A stretch of 64,000 bases of DNA from NCBI RefSeq assembly GCF_003368325.1, contig NZ_CP031466.1:930001-994000 (forward strand), in the 5' to 3' direction. Both the position numbers and the translations under genes were made by a program. The notes beneath the pieces are model-generated. The model ran no database searches. It had not been told where the DNA came from and was given only the letters and a program-made list of their open reading frames with translations. Origin of the DNA: Paraburkholderia caffeinilytica (GTDB lineage Bacteria; Pseudomonadota; Gammaproteobacteria; Burkholderiales; Burkholderiaceae). This document shows positions 42,547 through 51,826 of this stretch, in pieces (positions within the stretch are counted from its first letter, which is position 1; every line of letters begins with the position of its first letter).

Positions 42547-43314
42547 ATGAACACGCTGGCTCATCCGCTCGAACCGGACGACGCAACGCTATCCGGCATG
42601 CTGTCGCATTTCACGCTACTCGAGCCCGTGTTCGATGCGATGCCGGACGTCGTGTTTTTCGTCAAGGACGCGCACGCCCGCTACGCACTGGTCAATCGCA
42701 CGCTGGCTTCGCGCTGTGGCTTCAAGGAAAAGTCCGCGTTGCTCGGCAAGACCGCCGAGGACGTCTTTCCGCGCCGCTTCGGCCGCATCTACACCGCGCA
42801 GGACAAAGCGATCATCAACGTCGGCAGCCAGATGATCGATCAGCTGGAGCTGCATCTGTATCCCGGCCGTCAGCCGGGGTGGTGCCTGACCTGCAAGCAG
42901 CCGTTGCGCGATCCGGCGGGCAAGGTCGTCGGCCTCGCCGGTATCTCCCGCGACCTGAAAGCGGATGAAAGCAGTCATCCCGCTTATAGCCGGCTGGCCG
43001 CGGTGGTGCAGTCCATCCAGGAAAACTACGTGCAGCCGCTCAATCTGAAACAGCTTGCTGCAATGGCGGATATGTCGGTGGCGCAACTGGAGCGCTACTT
43101 TCACAAAGTGTTTCACTTGACGCCGCGCCAGGTGCTGCTGAAAACGCGGCTGGATGCCGCCACGGCACTGCTGGTTTCGCACGACAAGGTCACCGACGTC
43201 GCCGCGCTCTGCGGCTACACCGACCACAGCGCGTTCACGCGTCAATTCAAGGCGACCGTCGGCGTCACGCCGACCGAGTATCGGATGCTGCTGCACGGAA
43301 CCTCGCGAAGCTGA
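42547..43314 (+). CDS. AraC-family regulator with PAS sensor
   Basis: The 255-residue product has a PAS domain in residues about 25-140 (DVVFFVKDAHARYALVNRTLA, GKTAEDVFPRRFG, PLRDPAGKVVGLAG) and an AraC double helix-turn-helix from about residue 160 (LNLKQLAAMADMSVAQLERYF, then TDVAALCGYTDHSAFTRQFK, ending TVGVTPTEYR). The location after the dehydrogenase genes suggests it senses hydroxyproline or an intermediate and activates the cluster. PAS-AraC proteins of this build are common beside hydroxyproline genes. Confidence 0.87.
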   Translation: MNTLAHPLEPDDATLSGMLSHFTLLEPVFDAMPDVVFFVKDAHARYALVNRTLASRCGFKEKSALLGKTAEDVFPRRFGRIYTAQDKAIINVGSQMIDQLELHLYPGRQPGWCLTCKQPLRDPAGKVVGLAGISRDLKADESSHPAYSRLAAVVQSIQENYVQPLNLKQLAAMADMSVAQLERYFHKVFHLTPRQVLLKTRLDAATALLVSHDKVTDVAALCGYTDHSAFTRQFKATVGVTPTEYRMLLHGTSRS

Positions 43315-43326
43315 GCCGCGGCACAC

Positions 43327-43656
43327 ATGGTTCGTCGCAAGCATCACTACTACGTCTACGTCGTCGCGCTCGACGACACCGTCTGGAACGAAGCGCGCTT
43401 TCGCCGCGCGAATCCGGACTACCGGTTCGACAAGCCCTGCGTGTATGTGGGAATGACCGGACTGGACCCGGATCTGAGATTCGACCGGCACAAGGCCGGG
43501 ATTCAGGCAAATCGCTATGTGCGCGATTACGGCTTGCGCCTCATGCCCGAATTGTATGACGTATTCAATCCTATGCCTTACCGCGGCGCACAGGATATGG
43601 AGGTGGAATTGGCGGTCGGACTGCGCGAGGCGGGGTACGGTGTATGGCAGGCGTAA
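43327..43656 (+). CDS. GIY-YIG-like small protein
   Basis: The 109-residue product resembles the GIY-YIG fold: HHYYVYVVALDD at the N-terminus, then VYVGMTGLDPDLRFDRHKAG, where Tyr, Gly and Arg sit at the expected places, and a late acidic MEVELAVGLREAG that could give the catalytic Glu. It is short and stands alone, 12 bases after the regulator. GIY-YIG proteins of this size include UPF0213/YhbQ-type proteins. Nuclease activity is not established. Confidence 0.65.
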   Translation: MVRRKHHYYVYVVALDDTVWNEARFRRANPDYRFDKPCVYVGMTGLDPDLRFDRHKAGIQANRYVRDYGLRLMPELYDVFNPMPYRGAQDMEVELAVGLREAGYGVWQA

Positions 43657-43675
43657 CTGGAATGTAAAGCGCGCG

Positions 43676-43936
43676 TTATCTCACGCCAAGCCCGCGCAGC
43701 ACTGCATTGCCTTCAGGCGTCAGACGGATGTGCGAACCGCCTGCGTCGCCGGAGACCGTTTCGACCAGGCCGGCTTCGTGAAGCTGCGGAATCTCGGGTT
43801 TCGCGGACGCGTCGATCGGTGCGTGCAGCAACAGCAGAAGCGTCGCCAGCTCATGGTGGCTCAGCAGGCGACGCAGAATGGTGGGCCGCTTCGCCGGTGC
43901 CGGCGTGTCGTTCGGGTTGTGATCGGGGTGATTCAT
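43676..43936 (-). CDS. Small winged-helix-like hypothetical protein
   Basis: ATG 43936 has AAGGTG 7 bases upstream. The 86-residue product has a polar Pro/Asn-rich N-terminus and a helical core resembling a degenerate winged helix (ELATLLLLLHAPIDA, EIPQLHEAGLVE, then GSHIRLTPEGNAVLRGLG). It may be a small DNA-binding protein. It converges on the GIY-YIG-like gene with only 19 bases between stops. Confidence 0.62.
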   Translation of the reverse strand: MNHPDHNPNDTPAPAKRPTILRRLLSHHELATLLLLLHAPIDASAKPEIPQLHEAGLVETVSGDAGGSHIRLTPEGNAVLRGLGVR

Positions 43937-44092
43937 GGAGCGCACCTTGTGCGGGATAGTGTCGGGTGGATGATGCGGATGAAGTCTTAAACGATTCTTA
44001 AGACAGCATTGTGATGTAACACCGTGACACTATCATTGCGCCGGAACAAGTTACCGATCGTTACGCCCGGCCGATTTTTCCCTTTGCTGACC

Positions 44093-44425
44093 TCACGGCG
44101 CGCAGGTTTTGCTGGCCGATTCGATCCACAGGTTGCTCACGTGGCGCTTGCCGGCGTAGAAGCGATAAGTCGTCGCGCCGTTGTCGCTGCGCACCTTGAC
44201 GATATTCGAGTCGCCGAAGTCGAGCATCTGACCCTGTGGGATGCCGGTCGATTTGAACGCGGCGTTGTGGCTGGTCGCCACTTGCGTCAGGCAGGCAACC
44301 ACATCGTTGACCGAGCGCTGCGTCGTGGTGTCCGTGACAGGTTCGCCGGCGTCCGGATTCTTCTGGAAGTACGCACAAGCGCTGAGAAGCAGGGGAACTG
44401 ACAGGACTACGGCAAACTTCTTCAT
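44093..44425 (-). CDS. Small lipoprotein
   Basis: The 110-residue product has a lipoprotein signal peptide (KKFAVVLSVPLLLSAC) with lipobox LSAC, so it should be anchored to a membrane with Cys17 as the first mature residue. The mature part is small and beta-rich (SNIVKVRSDNGATTYRFYAG) with a pair of cysteines (VACLTQ, KTCAP). GGAGAG lies upstream of the ATG. Function unknown. It lies downstream of the dehydroshikimate dehydratase gene on the same strand, 189 bases apart. Confidence 0.8.
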   Translation of the reverse strand: MKKFAVVLSVPLLLSACAYFQKNPDAGEPVTDTTTQRSVNDVVACLTQVATSHNAAFKSTGIPQGQMLDFGDSNIVKVRSDNGATTYRFYAGKRHVSNLWIESASKTCAP

Positions 44426-44614
44426 ATCTCTCCTGGCGTTTCATTCGGCCGACGGTGCGCGCCACGCCCGCATGGGGCTGAGTGCGCGCGGCACCGGGCC
44501 GAGGATCAAGCGCCATTATATCGGTGCGCCGCACCCGCCAAGCCGATGCAGCACGGGCCGTGCCCAATCCGTCGCAACCCGCAACCCCTCGCCTGCGTTG
44601 CCGGCCGCAAACGG

Positions 44615-46498
44615 CTATTTGCGGCGCTGCGCCTGCGCTGCGAGCCGAACGGCCGCATTGGCCGCGCCATAGCCGTCGTAGCCGCCGCGCCGCTCGACAA
44701 TCTCCATGAAAAAGCGCTGATCCAGTTGTTCGGTGTAAGCGTGGAAGAACTCGCCACCGCGCTCGTCCCGGTCATACAGGATGTTGCGCGCGCGCAGCGC
44801 CTCGAGCGTTTCGTCCGGCAGCGCATAGCGTGCGGCAAGGTCGTCGTAGTAATTGCGCGGGATGCGCAGAACCGGCAGACCGTCCGCGACGAATTCGGGA
44901 ATCGCGCTGAAAATGTCGCCGGTGCTGAACGCGACGTGATTCAGGCCCGAACCGTGATAGGTGTGCAATGCCTCGGCGACCGCCGTGTGATGGTCCACCG
45001 ACGCGTTCAGTACGATGCGCACCGAACCGTCATGACTGCGCAGCGCGCGGCTGCGCACCAGTCCGTAAGGGTCGGGCACCAGCACGCCCGGCTCGGCCTG
45101 GAAGCCGAGTGCGGTACGCAGAAACAGAACCCACGTATCCAGCGAAGGAGCCGGTACTGACAGGCAGACATGGTCGATGCGCGCGAGCGGCCCCACTTCG
45201 CTCGGACCGTTGATGTCGGTGAGCACGAAATCGGCTTCGAACAGGGTGGGCTGGTCCGGCGTCTCGTCGACGAAGTAGTTCAGGCTGCCGTCGGGCGCCT
45301 GCACGGCGGGCAGCACGCGTTCGTTCGGGCCGATCTGGCCCGAGAACGGCGCGTAGCCGAACCCGGCGGCGCGCTCGAACGCCTGATTGGCGTCGTCCAC
45401 GCGAAATGCCGACGCGCACAGCGACAAACCATGCTGCTGGAAGAAGGCGTTGGCAAATGAGTCCGGCTCGGCGTTCAGCACGATCGACGCCGCGCCGTGC
45501 TGAAACAGCGTCACATCTTTCGAACGATGCTGGCCGGCCTGACGGAAGCGCAGCTTGCCGAGCCAGTCGACGAGGTGCGCGCGGGTGGTGTGATCGACCG
45601 CGAACTCGAGAAACTGGTAGCCGACGTGCGCGGGCGCGGCGGGCGATCGATAGAGCTCGCCGACCGGCTGCCTGGCGGATTCAAGCTGCGCGCGAGTCTG
45701 TTCCTCGAGGAACAGCAGCGAGCGATGGCCGTCCGCCGCGGTGATGGCGGTGGGTGCGGCGCGAAAACCGTCGTTGAAAATTTCGAGCGAGAGCGGCCCT
45801 GTGTAGCCGGTTTTCACGACCTGCGCGGTGAAGCCGGCCAGATCGAAATCGCCTTGGCCCGGGAAGCAGCGGTAGTGGCGGCTCCATTCGAGCACGTCCA
45901 TGGCGAGCTTCGGCGCGTCGGCGATTTGCACGAAGACGATGCGGTCGCCGGGAATATCGGCAATGCCGTCCACCGTATCGTTCAGCGACAGCGTATGGAA
46001 GCTGTCGAGCACGAGGCCGAGATTCGGATGATTCACCGCGTTCACGAGCTTCCACGCATGGCGGTAGGTCTTGACGTGCCTGCCCCACGCGAGCGCCTCA
46101 TAGCCGGCGATCACGCCGGCCGCTTCGGCCGCGCGGGCCAGCGCGCCCAGCTGGTCGGTCATCAGCGAATCGTCGCCGATGGTGTCGGGCGAGACGTTGC
46201 TGCACACCAGAATCCGGTCCGTACCCAGTTCGTGCATCACGTCGAACTTGCGCTTCGCCCGATCCAGATTGCGCTCGAGGCGCTCCGGGCTTACTCCGTC
46301 GAAATCGCGGAACGGCTGGAACAGCATGATCTTCAGCCCGAGATCCTCGGCGATGCGCCGGACGTCGGCGGGCGAGCCGTCAAAGTACAGCAGGTCGTTC
46401 TCGAAGATTTCGACGCCTTCGAAGCCCGCCGCCTGGATTGCGGCCAGCTTCTCGACGAGGGTCCCGCTGATCGACACGGTGGCAATCGAACGTTGCAT
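44615..46498 (-). CDS. quiC: 3-dehydroshikimate dehydratase (QuiC-type TIM barrel/HPPD-like fusion)
   Basis: The 627-residue product begins at ATG 46498 with GCAGGAG 6 bases upstream. The N-terminal half (to about residue 285) is a sugar-isomerase TIM barrel (GFEGVEIFENDLLYFDGSP; YEALAWGRHV; LDSFH; SLEIFND). The C-terminal half is a 4-hydroxyphenylpyruvate dioxygenase-like vicinal-oxygen-chelate domain (LEFAVD; IDHVCLSVPAP; GLNHVAFST; FFMEIVERRGGYDGYG). This fusion is the QuiC1 type, which converts 3-dehydroshikimate to protocatechuate using the N-terminal barrel. The divergent aroQ-aroE-transporter genes fit a quinate/shikimate route. Confidence 0.88.
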   Translation of the reverse strand: MQRSIATVSISGTLVEKLAAIQAAGFEGVEIFENDLLYFDGSPADVRRIAEDLGLKIMLFQPFRDFDGVSPERLERNLDRAKRKFDVMHELGTDRILVCSNVSPDTIGDDSLMTDQLGALARAAEAAGVIAGYEALAWGRHVKTYRHAWKLVNAVNHPNLGLVLDSFHTLSLNDTVDGIADIPGDRIVFVQIADAPKLAMDVLEWSRHYRCFPGQGDFDLAGFTAQVVKTGYTGPLSLEIFNDGFRAAPTAITAADGHRSLLFLEEQTRAQLESARQPVGELYRSPAAPAHVGYQFLEFAVDHTTRAHLVDWLGKLRFRQAGQHRSKDVTLFQHGAASIVLNAEPDSFANAFFQQHGLSLCASAFRVDDANQAFERAAGFGYAPFSGQIGPNERVLPAVQAPDGSLNYFVDETPDQPTLFEADFVLTDINGPSEVGPLARIDHVCLSVPAPSLDTWVLFLRTALGFQAEPGVLVPDPYGLVRSRALRSHDGSVRIVLNASVDHHTAVAEALHTYHGSGLNHVAFSTGDIFSAIPEFVADGLPVLRIPRNYYDDLAARYALPDETLEALRARNILYDRDERGGEFFHAYTEQLDQRFFMEIVERRGGYDGYGAANAAVRLAAQAQRRK

Positions 46499-46818
46499 GA
46501 ACGGCTCCTGCAAAAACAATGAAACGGCTGTTGGGGCGATGCGAGGCGGCTGCCGTGCGACGGCTGCATGCCTTGCGATCCGCCATGCTGCAATGCGCAA
46601 AATGGTCTAGCTGGTTACCGTCGACTAACCAGGTGCAGGCCGGAAACGCATACAGCGACGGAATTTTTCGATAGTCTATACAAACTAACTAGATGGTACA
46701 AATTCGTATAAACCCCGAATGACGATTTCGCGCAATGCGCGCACACTGCGCTCACGTTGTAGAGCCGCGGCGCGTGCCGCGGCCCGCTTTATGCCTTACT
46801 TTTGCAGGAGTGGTTGTC
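46499..46818. promoter_or_regulatory. Divergent promoter region quiC/aroQ with operator candidate
   Basis: A 320-base non-coding interval. CTGGTTA/TAACCAG arms with an 8-base spacer form an inverted repeat at 46611-46632. A related half-site (CTAACTAGATG against CTAACCAGGTG, 9 of 11 identical) lies at 46685-46695. These may bind the TetR regulator encoded at 49708-50403. The AT-rich part near 46670-46715 is a likely promoter position. Confidence 0.5.
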
Positions 46819-47274
46819 ATGAGTTTTGCATCGGTGCTGGTCCTCAACGGACCGAATCTCAATCTGCTCGGCACGCGTGAGCCGGCCATCTATGGATCGG
46901 AAACGCTCGACGACGTCGCGAAGCTCTGCCGCGATGCGGGCGATCGGCTGGATCTGTCGGTCGATTTCTGCCAATCGAATGCGGAACACCAACTCATCGA
47001 CTGGCTGCATGCGGCGCGCAGCAAGGTCGACGGCATCGTGATCAATCCGGCGGCTTACACGCATACCTCGGTGGCGATCGCCGATGCGCTCACCGCGATC
47101 GAAAAGCCCGTCATCGAAGTGCATATTTCAAACGTGCATCGCCGCGAAGCGTTCCGGCATCACTCGTACGTGTCGGCGGTGGCCGATGCGATCATCGTCG
47201 GTTGCGGTACGCAAGGCTACGTGCTCGCGCTGGAGCGGATGGCGGTCATCCTTAAGAATAGGGCGGCCAAATGA
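46819..47274 (+). CDS. aroQ: 3-dehydroquinate dehydratase, type II
   Basis: The 151-residue product shows all type II hallmarks: [19 protein letters not shown] with the catalytic Tyr near residue 25, [13 protein letters not shown], and [17 protein letters not shown] with the catalytic His. ATG 46819 follows GCAGGAG. Type II enzymes work both in aromatic synthesis and in quinate breakdown; the neighbours argue for quinate/shikimate use here. The stop overlaps aroE (ATGA). Confidence 0.95.
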   Translation: MSFASVLVLNGPNLNLLGTREPAIYGSETLDDVAKLCRDAGDRLDLSVDFCQSNAEHQLIDWLHAARSKVDGIVINPAAYTHTSVAIADALTAIEKPVIEVHISNVHRREAFRHHSYVSAVADAIIVGCGTQGYVLALERMAVILKNRAAK

Positions 47275-48185
47275 ACGCACAAGTGAACTCACAAGCGAAC
47301 TCACAAGCAAAAGCTCAAGCGAACGCACAGGCGAGCCCGCAATCGTTTCTCGTCGGTCTGATCGGCTCGGGCATCGGCGGATCGCTGAGCCCCGCGATGC
47401 ATGAGGAAGAGGGCAGCAAACTCGGCCTGCACTATGTGTACCGCCGCATCGATCTGGAAGCGCTGAAGCTGGATACGACTGCGCTTGCCGATTTGCTCGT
47501 CGCCGCCGAACGCATGGGATACAACGGGCTGAACATCACGTATCCGTGCAAACAGGCCGTCATTCCGCTGCTCGACGAACTGTCCGACGACGCGCGCGCA
47601 CTCGGCGCGGTCAACACGGTGCTGTTCAAGGACGGCAAACGTATCGGCCACAACACCGATTGGTCCGGTTTCGCCCGCGCGTTCCAGCGCGGCCTGCCGG
47701 ACGTCTCGCTGGAACGCGTCGTGCAACTGGGCGCGGGCGGTGCGGGCGCGGCGGTCGCGCATGCCGCGCTGACGATGGGCGCGCAAACACTCACGCTATT
47801 CGACGTGGACGCCACGCGCGCCGCATCGCTCGCGGCGGAATTGCAAAAGCGTTTCCCTGCCGCCACCGTCAGCGCCGGCAACTCGCTGGCCGAATCGCTC
47901 GCTGCCGCTAACGGCCTGATTCATGCGACGCCCACCGGCATGGCGAAATTGCCGGGCTTGCCGTTGCCGGCTGAATTGCTGCACCGCGATTTGTGGGTGG
48001 CGGACATCGTCTATTTCCCGATCCGCACCGCGCTGCTGCAGGCCGCCGAAGCGCTCGGCTGCCGCACGCTGAGCGGCGGCGGCATGGCGGTGTATCAGGC
48101 AGTCGACGCGATGCGCATCTTCACGGGCCTCGAACCCGACGCCGAGCGCGTTTACACGCATTTCCAGTCCTTGTTGCAACGCTAA
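47271..48185 (+). CDS. aroE: Shikimate/quinate dehydrogenase (AroE family)
   Basis: The 304-residue product has [10 protein letters not shown] (substrate serines), [17 protein letters not shown] with the catalytic Lys, the [14 protein letters not shown] nucleotide loop, and [18 protein letters not shown] at the end. The first 23 residues are a Gln/Ala/Asn repeat ([16 protein letters not shown]) with no counterpart in typical AroE; it may be dispensable and the fold starts near QSFLVGLIG. It interconverts shikimate or quinate with the dehydro forms. Cofactor preference cannot be read with certainty. Confidence 0.88.
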   Translation: MNAQVNSQANSQAKAQANAQASPQSFLVGLIGSGIGGSLSPAMHEEEGSKLGLHYVYRRIDLEALKLDTTALADLLVAAERMGYNGLNITYPCKQAVIPLLDELSDDARALGAVNTVLFKDGKRIGHNTDWSGFARAFQRGLPDVSLERVVQLGAGGAGAAVAHAALTMGAQTLTLFDVDATRAASLAAELQKRFPAATVSAGNSLAESLAAANGLIHATPTGMAKLPGLPLPAELLHRDLWVADIVYFPIRTALLQAAEALGCRTLSGGGMAVYQAVDAMRIFTGLEPDAERVYTHFQSLLQR

Positions 48186-48246
48186 ACGGGTAGCACTCGA
48201 GCCGTACACAACCGGCACATAACCAGACAGAGGAGACATAGACGAC

Positions 48247-49617
48247 ATGTCGCAACCGATTCAATCCACGCGCGCCGACTCGACGCGCCAAACGAATGCG
48301 ACGGCGGGCACCGCGCGCCGCACTAAAGCCCGCTATCAGATCCTCTCGCTGCTGGCAGTCGGCACGATGATCAACTATCTGGACCGCACGGTGCTCGGCA
48401 TCGCGGCGCCGCAGTTGACCAGGGAGCTCGGCATCAATGCCGCGCTGATGGGGCTGCTGTTCTCGGTGTTCTCGTGGAGCTACGCGGCTTCGCAGATTCC
48501 GGGCGGCCTGTTTCTCGACCGCTTCGGCAGCAAGGTGACGTATTTCCTGTCGATGACGTTCTGGTCCTTGTGCACGCTCGCGCAGGGCCTGGTGCACGGC
48601 ATCGGCGCGCTGTTCGCGTTCCGCCTCGGCCTCGGGGTGTCGGAGGCGCCGTGCTTTCCGACCAATAGCCGCGTGGTCGCCACGTGGTTCCCGCAGAGCG
48701 AACGCGCAATGGCGACGGCCACGTACACCGTTGGCGAATATATCGGCCTCGCGTTTTTCAGCCCGTTCCTGTTCATGCTGATGGGCGCGTTCGGCTGGCG
48801 CTCGCTCTTCTATGTGGTGGGCGGCGTGGGCATCGTATTCGGCGGGATCTGGTGGTTGTTCTATCGCGAGCCGCACGAGCATCCGTCCGTCAATCAGGCG
48901 GAGCTCGACTATATCGAAGCAGGCGGCGGTCTGACGCACCGGAAGAAGGACGCCGATTCTTCCGGCGCGTCGGCTGCACCGGCAAAGAGCGGCTTCGAGT
49001 GGCGCACCATCGGGCGCCTGCTCAAGCACCGTCAGTTGAGCGGCATCTGCCTCGGCCAGTTCGCCGGCAACTCGACGCTGGTGTTCTTCCTCACCTGGTT
49101 CCCGACGTATCTCGCCACCGAACGTCATATGGCATGGCTGAAGATCGGCTTCTTCGCGATCATGCCGTTCATTGCCGCGTCGATCGGCGTGATGTTCGGC
49201 GGCCTCTTCTCCGATTGGCTGCTGCGCCGCGGCACGTCGCCGAATGTGGCGCGCAAGCTGCCGATCATCTCCGGCCTGCTGCTCGCCTCGACGATCATTC
49301 TCGCCAACTATGTCGAGAGCAATGTGGCGGTGATCGCGATTCTGTCGGTGGCGTTTTTCGCACAGGGGATGGCGGCACTGGGCTGGACGCTGGTGTCGGA
49401 CATCGCACCCGACGGCCTGCTTGGCGTGACCGGCGGCATCTTCAACTTTGCCGCCAATCTGGCCGGCATCGTGACGCCGCTGGTGGTGGGTTTCATCGTC
49501 GCGGCGACCGGCTCGTTTGTCGGCGCGCTGGTGTTCATCGGCGCGGTCGCGTTGATCGGCGCGCTGTCGTACATCTTTATCGTCGGCGATATCAAGCGGA
49601 TCGTGCTGGTGGATTGA
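48247..49617 (+). CDS. MFS transporter, aromatic/sugar acid type
   Basis: The 456-residue product has twelve predicted spans. It carries the anion:cation symporter pattern: INYLDRTVLGIAAPQL in span 1 and LDRFGSKVTYFLSMTFWSL in the loop 2-3 region, then a long central loop near residues 235-260. Transporters of this group carry acids such as phthalate, galactonate or quinate. Following aroQ-aroE at 60 bases, uptake of quinate or shikimate is the most likely role. Confidence 0.85.
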   Translation: MSQPIQSTRADSTRQTNATAGTARRTKARYQILSLLAVGTMINYLDRTVLGIAAPQLTRELGINAALMGLLFSVFSWSYAASQIPGGLFLDRFGSKVTYFLSMTFWSLCTLAQGLVHGIGALFAFRLGLGVSEAPCFPTNSRVVATWFPQSERAMATATYTVGEYIGLAFFSPFLFMLMGAFGWRSLFYVVGGVGIVFGGIWWLFYREPHEHPSVNQAELDYIEAGGGLTHRKKDADSSGASAAPAKSGFEWRTIGRLLKHRQLSGICLGQFAGNSTLVFFLTWFPTYLATERHMAWLKIGFFAIMPFIAASIGVMFGGLFSDWLLRRGTSPNVARKLPIISGLLLASTIILANYVESNVAVIAILSVAFFAQGMAALGWTLVSDIAPDGLLGVTGGIFNFAANLAGIVTPLVVGFIVAATGSFVGALVFIGAVALIGALSYIFIVGDIKRIVLVD

Positions 49618-49656
49618 ACGGCGCGTATCGCTCGAACGGCTTTCATGCAGCAAAAA

Positions 49657-49690
49657 AAAGCGGGACATGGCTAACGCCATGTCCCGCTTT
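49657..49690. terminator. Bidirectional terminator
   Basis: Perfect stem AAAGCGGGACATGGC/GCCATGTCCCGCTTT with TAAC loop; runs of A before and T after let it work for both the transporter gene and the convergent TetR gene. Confidence 0.93.
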
Positions 49691-49707
49691 TTCGTTTCAG
49701 GCTTGCC

Positions 49708-50403
49708 TCAGTCTTCCTTGCGCACGAAACGCAGCACGGCGTCGACGATCATCGCGCGATGACGCGCACGCAGGCGCGGGTGCGACGGATCGCGGCCGAA
49801 CGCCGTACCGAAGGTATGGCGATTGCCGACGCGGTGAAAGCACAGCGAACTGATCATCAGATGCAGGTCGATCGCGTCGACGTCGCTGCGGAACTGTCCC
49901 GCCGCGATGCCGCGCGAGAGCAGATCTTCGATCGTATGAATGACGGTGACGTTGCGGCCTTTGAAGCTCTTCACCTGCTCGACGTACTTCGCGCCGTGAA
50001 TGTTCTCGATCGTCACGAGGCGGACAAAGTCGCGCTGGCGGTCGTGATAGTCGAACGTAAACTCGACCAGCGCACGCATGCCCTCGACCGGATCGAGTTC
50101 GCTGACGTGCAGATCCTGTTCGAGCGCGCGAATGTCGCCATACACTTTTTCCAGCACGGCCTGGTACAACCCTTCCTTGCTGCCGAAGTAGTAGTACAGC
50201 ATGCGCTTGGTGGTGTTGGTGCGCTCCGCGATCGCATCGACGCGCGCGCCGGTCAGCCCCATCGCGGAGAATTCCTGGGTCGCGACGTCGAGGATATTGC
50301 GCTTCGTCTGTTCGGGATCGTACTTGCGTCGGGCGTCGGGACGCGGGGCGTCGGACGCGATGCCGTTGGTATCAGGCTCGGCAGCCTTGCTTCCCTTTTT
50401 CAT
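49708..50403 (-). CDS. TetR-family regulator
   Basis: The 231-residue product has a TetR helix-turn-helix at residues about 30-80 (RNILDVATQEFSAMGLTGARV, then TTKRMLYYYFGSKEGLYQAV) and a ligand-binding half with VEFTFDYHDRQRDFVRLV, typical of regulators of aromatic acid genes. It converges with the MFS gene and probably controls the quinate/shikimate block, but no direct evidence ties it to the operator candidate. Confidence 0.88.
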   Translation of the reverse strand: MKKGSKAAEPDTNGIASDAPRPDARRKYDPEQTKRNILDVATQEFSAMGLTGARVDAIAERTNTTKRMLYYYFGSKEGLYQAVLEKVYGDIRALEQDLHVSELDPVEGMRALVEFTFDYHDRQRDFVRLVTIENIHGAKYVEQVKSFKGRNVTVIHTIEDLLSRGIAAGQFRSDVDAIDLHLMISSLCFHRVGNRHTFGTAFGRDPSHPRLRARHRAMIVDAVLRFVRKED

Positions 50404-50509
50404 TGTGTATTCGAGCGGCAGTGACGGCGCATTCTAGCATGGCGAAACCAGCCTCCGGAGCGGGTTGCGGGCATAAGCGGCGGCGTATTGAACCCGCCAT
50501 CGAATCGCG

Positions 50510-51811
50510 TCACGGTGCCGGCCGGGTTGAGAGACGCCGGGCGGCGAGGGCGTCGCGCGTCTGCATGGCGGTGTAGGTGAGTTGCGCGGCTGCGAGACCG
50601 AGCGCGCCGTAGGTGGGCGTCAGGCCGAAAGCCGCGAATGCATCGGGCACCGGCCGTTCGCCGGAGATGGCTGCCGCCAGCAATTCGCCCGAGACGGTGG
50701 TGGGCGCCATGCCGTGGCCGCCGAAACCGACCGCGTACCAGACGCCGTCCTGACTGCGGCCGATTTGCGGCATCTTATGCCGTGCATAGCTCATCAGGCC
50801 GCCCCATGCGTACTCCACCCGCACATCACGCAGTTGCGGATAGACCTTCAGCAGATCGCGCCGCAGCAGTCGCGCGATGACGTCGGGGGCACGGTCGCGT
50901 ACCGAGATGCGCCCGCCCCACAGGATGCGTGTGTCGGGCAGCGGGCGATAGTAGTCGAAGGCGAAGCGGGTGTCGTAGACGGCGGCGCGGGTGTTCATTG
51001 CGTCCTTCAGGCGGGCGCCGAGCGGCTCGGTGGCCATCACGTAGGTGGCGATCGGCAGCACTGCGCGTTCGACCGGGGCATAGACGTTGCGCGCATAACC
51101 ACCGCCGGCCATCACCACGTGGCGTGCTTCGAGCGCGCCCTGTGGCGTATGCACGACGAAACCGGCGCCGCTCCGCTCCAGGTGCACAACGGGCGACTTC
51201 TCGTGAATCTGCACGCCTGCGTTGGCCGCGGCGCCGGCGACACCGAGCACATATTTCAGCGGATGAAAGTGGAACGCGTTGCGCTCGAACAGGCCGCCGT
51301 GATAACGGCTTGTCTTCAATTGTGAAGCGAGCGCCGCGGCCGCCACGGGTTCCCACTCGACGCCGAACGCGTCCCGCATCAGACGCCGCTGCGTGTCGAG
51401 CCTTGCCGGTTCGTCGAACCAGTTGGCGAGGATCACGCCGGCATCGGTCATGTCGCAATCGATGCGGTAGCGCTGGATACGCTTTCTCATCAGATCGACG
51501 GCGTCTGTTGTTAGCGCATAGAGTTCGCGCGCGCGAGCCGGCCCGAGGGCTTTCAGCAGATCCGCGCAATCGAGGCTGTAGCCGCCGAACACGAAGCCGC
51601 CGTTGCGGCCCGAGGCGCCGAAGCCCACCTGCTCGGCTTCGAGCACGGCGATGTCGGCAACGCCCCGCTCGGCGAGTCCCAACGCCGTGGACAAACCCGC
51701 GAGGCCGCCACCCATGATGCAGACATTGACGCTGCGCCGGCCGGTTAGCGGCGCGTAAGCGGACGAGCGCCCGGCAGCGCGGGCAACGGTGGCTTCGTAG
51801 TAGCTTTGCAT
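50510..51811 (-). CDS. FAD-dependent oxidoreductase (PuuB/OrdL-like amine oxidase)
   Basis: The 433-residue product is a DAO-family flavoprotein: NVCIMGGGLAGLSTALGLAERG near residue 29, then QVGFGASGRNGGFVFGGYS, which is typical of gamma-glutamylputrescine oxidase-like enzymes. The C-terminal GGLMSYARHKMPQIG and YAVGFGGHGMAPTT fit. The natural substrate is not deducible. It starts 15 bases after the anti-sigma gene stop on the same strand, so it may be co-transcribed with the sigma pair. Confidence 0.83.
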   Translation of the reverse strand: MQSYYEATVARAAGRSSAYAPLTGRRSVNVCIMGGGLAGLSTALGLAERGVADIAVLEAEQVGFGASGRNGGFVFGGYSLDCADLLKALGPARARELYALTTDAVDLMRKRIQRYRIDCDMTDAGVILANWFDEPARLDTQRRLMRDAFGVEWEPVAAAALASQLKTSRYHGGLFERNAFHFHPLKYVLGVAGAAANAGVQIHEKSPVVHLERSGAGFVVHTPQGALEARHVVMAGGGYARNVYAPVERAVLPIATYVMATEPLGARLKDAMNTRAAVYDTRFAFDYYRPLPDTRILWGGRISVRDRAPDVIARLLRRDLLKVYPQLRDVRVEYAWGGLMSYARHKMPQIGRSQDGVWYAVGFGGHGMAPTTVSGELLAAAISGERPVPDAFAAFGLTPTYGALGLAAAQLTYTAMQTRDALAARRLSTRPAP

Positions 51812-51826
51812 GAAGTTAAAGGTAGA

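Noticed and set aside
48121..49680. Reverse-strand frame of about 519 codons over the MFS gene
   Set aside because: Hydrophilic, low-information antisense translation of a membrane protein gene.
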